DNA from: Mycoplasmatales bacterium
GTDB lineage: Bacteria; Bacillota_I; Bacilli_A; Mycoplasmatales; JABABV01
Reading direction: 5' to 3'
Assembly: GCA_014238055.1 (NCBI GenBank)
Contig: JABABV010000001.1
Coordinates: 62,001-126,000, forward strand
Length of the DNA stretch: 64,000 nucleotides
In this document: in pieces, positions 63,713-64,000 of the stretch
How positions within the stretch are numbered: position 1 is the first letter of the stretch
Layout: every line of letters starts with the position of its first letter
The notes under the pieces: generated by a model
The model's database searches: none
What the model saw: only the letters and a program-made list of their open reading frames with translations
What the model was told of the DNA's origin: nothing
Program-made: the position numbers and the translations under genes

Positions 63713-64000
63713 ATGAAACAACTAGAATTAAAGCGCGGTCAAATAATTAATTTGATTGCTGGATTTTATTACGTAAAAATAAAAAATACTATTTTTGAAA
63801 CACACGCCAGAGGCCTTCTAAGATTAAAAGAAGATTTGAAAAAACCAATCGTTGGTGATTGAGTTGATGTTCAAATTATCGAAAATACGCCGAAACATAA
63901 AGTTGGTTATATTATTAAAGTTTTACCAAGAACTAACTTTTTATTACGTCCTAAAGTTGCCAATGTTGATCAAGGAATTATCATTGCTTCATTAGAAGAA
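63713..64000 (+). CDS. rsgA: Ribosome small subunit-dependent GTPase A (partial, cut by window edge)
   Basis: N-terminal 96 residues of RsgA, a GTPase that helps mature the 30S subunit. The visible OB-fold domain has MKQLELKRGQIINLIAGFYY, ETHARGLLRLKEDLKKPIVG, GDWVDVQI (TGA Trp), LPRTNFLLRPKVANVDQGII and ASLEE; RxNxLxRPxVxNVDQ is the strongest family mark. The GTPase domain lies beyond the edge. The ATG at 63713 follows AAAAAGGAGG, part of a small hairpin (AAAAGG/CCTTTT). It is the third gene of the classical prpC-prkC-rsgA operon. Confidence 0.95.

Overview
The window is AT-rich DNA of a Mollicute (mycoplasma-like, wall-less Firmicute relative) that reads UGA as tryptophan. In gene after gene an in-frame TGA sits where the family has Trp or tolerates it (for example KRWNPK in ribosomal protein S2, and sites in enolase, NadE, PfkA, PolC and GshF), and under this code every broken-looking gene becomes intact. 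Gram-positive features agree: PolC-type replicase, the Firmicute gene order pyrH-frr-uppS-cdsA-dxr-rseP-polC, prpC-prkC-rsgA, FakA/PlsX, and lipoproteins with lipoboxes. The genus cannot be settled from this window.

Layout. 1-3.8 kb (minus strand): nitroreductase (cut by the edge), nadE, obgE, rpmA, rplU with a leader, udk. 3.9-7.6 kb (minus): radC, a small peptide with a double-glycine-like leader, two unknown membrane proteins and a Fic-like/winged-helix protein; this is the least familiar cluster. 7.6-8.0 kb: gene-free. 8-15.3 kb (minus): lepA, an ECF transporter S component, fmt, a DUF2779 nuclease-like protein, several small unknowns, holA. 15.3-21.5 kb (minus): comEC, comEA, pyk, pfkA, a small membrane protein, eno. 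21.6-23.4 kb (plus): a lipoprotein and a small membrane protein. 23.5-37.7 kb (minus): pgk, a membrane protein, a DUF368 (PopT-type) protein, polC, rseP, dxr, cdsA, uppS, frr, pyrH, tsf, rpsB. 38-40.4 kb (minus): two paralogous lipoproteins. 40.5-52.5 kb (minus): ylxM, gshF, ftsY, smc, rnc, plsX, fakA and a MATE transporter. 52.7-64 kb (mixed): rpmB and a Cof-type HAD phosphatase (plus); an EIIB-like protein, nadK and an Spx-like protein (minus); trpS (plus); YitT-like, MFS and CNNM/CorC-like proteins (minus); rsmD, gmk, prpC, prkC and rsgA (plus, cut by the edge).

How it works together. Lower glycolysis (PfkA, Pgk, Eno, Pyk) is present. NadE and NadK make NAD(P). FakA and PlsX fit use of imported fatty acids, with CdsA feeding phospholipid synthesis. 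Dxr and UppS imply an MEP pathway leading to undecaprenyl phosphate, and a DUF368 protein could recycle it, which is notable in a cell presumed to lack a wall. GshF would make glutathione. ComEA, ComEC and HolA form a competence/replication block, and PrpC/PrkC is a minimal Ser/Thr phosphorylation switch.

The most interesting observations are: genes whose only sensible start codon is ATT; the double-glycine-leader peptide and the unknown genes beside it; L27 without the usual cleaved extension and with no prp gene; gshF placed inside the signal-recognition cluster; a SAP-like tail on S2; and a Cys-less EIIB-like domain. No tRNA, rRNA, insertion sequence or CRISPR array was seen.
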